Source: DASRDU01 sp035652435
GTDB taxonomy: Bacteria > Acidobacteriota > Blastocatellia > RBC074
NCBI GenBank assembly: GCA_035652435.1
Contig: DASRDU010000052.1
Coordinates: forward strand, 24,425 to 88,424
DNA length: 64,000 nt
Direction: 5' to 3'
The notes under the pieces are model-generated. The model worked only from the letters and a program-made list of their open reading frames with translations. It was not told the origin of the DNA and ran no database searches. Shown here piece by piece: positions 63,374 through 64,000 of this stretch (position 1 is the stretch's first letter; every line of letters begins with the position of its first letter). Both the position numbers and the translations under genes were made by a program.

Positions 63374-63868
63374 TTACTGTCGCTGTGAGCTTCTGCGCCT
63401 GCGAATCCCTGCAGCAGTCGCGGCCAGTGCTGTCCCGAGCAGGATCATCGTATTGGGTTCTGGTACTGGCTCGGTAGACAGACTGACGGAAGGGCCCCTG
63501 ATAGTGATGCCGGACTGTGGCGCGACCAGGACGAAGGCGACGCTGATGCTTTGCCCCGGCAGCAGGAGGCCGGTGATCTGACCTTCGGGGTAAGTCCCCG
63601 ACGACGACCTGATGGCGAAGATGCTGTCAGACGGATAACTTACAAACAGAGTGTGACTGACCTGCGGCGCGGCGGAGAAATTAAAGCCGAGTTGGGTGAC
63701 GATAACCGCACTGCCCGCAGCCGACGTGTTTGTCAGGTTAACTGAAAGCCTGGTGCCTGTGATGTCGAAGGAGAAAAGCACCTGCGCCCCGCCCTGCGGA
63801 ATGACACCGGACGAAAAACTGAAGGTGGCGGTACTCCCAGCCGTCAGCGTCACCGACTGATTAACTGA
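63374..63868 (-). pseudogene. PEP-CTERM protein gene lacking its signal peptide
   Basis: The open frame (165 codons back to an in-frame TAG) has a Thr/Ser-rich beta-type body and a perfect C-terminal sorting signal (VPEPNTMILLGTALAATAAG then RRRRSSQRQ). A GTG at 63853 is the first possible start, but neither it nor any upstream frame supplies a signal peptide, which PEP-CTERM proteins need. The 5' part has been lost or is out of frame. It lies against the right permease copy, so it may have been truncated by the same rearrangement. Confidence 0.7.
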
Positions 63869-63989
63869 CTATCTCAAAACTGAAAGTGACAACAAAATGT
63901 TGTAGTTATCAGCATTGAACTGAACTGTCTCTTCAGGCACGCCATGCGCTATCCTTCCTGTGAGTCCAAGCACAAGGAGGAATAACTAC

Positions 63990-64000
63990 ATGGCGCACCT
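63990..64000 (+). CDS. Start of a rightward gene (partial)
   Basis: AAGGAGG followed after nine bases by ATG (MAHL...) at the very edge of the window. Nothing can be said about the product. Confidence 0.5.

Noticed and set aside
63148..63477. 109-codon plus-strand frame across the right permease copy
   Set aside because: It reads the permease tail out of frame and overlaps the PEP-CTERM gene; no coding character.

Overview
The window is GC-rich bacterial chromosome, most like an Acidobacteriota genome of the Blastocatellia type. This is inferred from gene content, not from a marker gene. The indicators are a 1221-residue Oar-like TonB receptor with an N-terminal carboxypeptidase-regulatory domain, a Ser/Thr kinase fused to TPR repeats, a beta-propeller/Y_Y_Y histidine kinase, PEP-CTERM proteins, and many exported enzymes with Sec or Tat signals. 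The only RNA gene seen is an initiator tRNA-fMet at 32086-32159. No rRNA, CRISPR array, prophage or complete insertion sequence was found.

Layout. 1-803: end of a histidine kinase and a LytTR response regulator. 949-3736: a secreted esterase-thioredoxin fusion and an exported methyltransferase. 3733-7000: ResB and CcsA for system II cytochrome c maturation. 7252-9680: a YnjB/YnjD-like ABC substrate-binding protein and ATPase without a permease; the region between the two operons carries a perfect CRP-like palindrome. 10077-17326: a Tat-exported enolase-superfamily enzyme, then a leftward set (monohaem protein, ceramidase-like protein, methyltransferase, RraA-like protein, thioesterase, LysR regulator). 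17689-28092: TonB receptor, UvrD-type helicase, penicillin acylase, RRM protein and DEAD-box helicase. 28226-36411: trans-3-hydroxy-L-proline dehydratase, small secreted or low-complexity proteins, a PEP-CTERM protein, cupin, tRNA-fMet, DedA, PPK2, dienelactone hydrolase, ornithine cyclodeaminase-like protein and a zinc-ribbon protein. 36411-46197: Ser/Thr kinase-TPR, GIY-YIG, SIMPL, methyltransferase, small ATPase, ASCH, GNAT, a dihaem cytochrome, a bacterial PH domain protein and an Mrr-like endonuclease. 46355-54385: APC transporter, a PrsR/PrsK-like two-component pair and an exported metallopeptidase-TPR protein. 54548-56871: polar amino acid ABC transporter (GlnQ plus a fused binding protein-permease). 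56874-63284: a less GC-rich block with a two-component system, a lone receiver, a secreted cysteine-rich repeat protein and a decayed transposase. 63285-64000: a second, diverged copy of the permease 3' end, a truncated PEP-CTERM gene and the first codons of a rightward gene.

Two structural themes stand out. First, at least seven intergenic sites carry paired inverted repeats. Several have self-palindromic arms and total lengths of 102-113 bp, which is the architecture of REPINs. One sequence family recurs at three places in the window. Second, the 56874-63284 block is bracketed by two about 91% identical 85-bp copies of the permease 3' end, with mostly synonymous differences, and a transposase fragment lies against the right copy. 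This suggests acquisition of a signalling island by recombination. The PrsR/PrsK-like pair and the PEP-CTERM proteins suggest that an exosortase-dependent surface programme is regulated from this neighbourhood, although no exosortase lies in the window.
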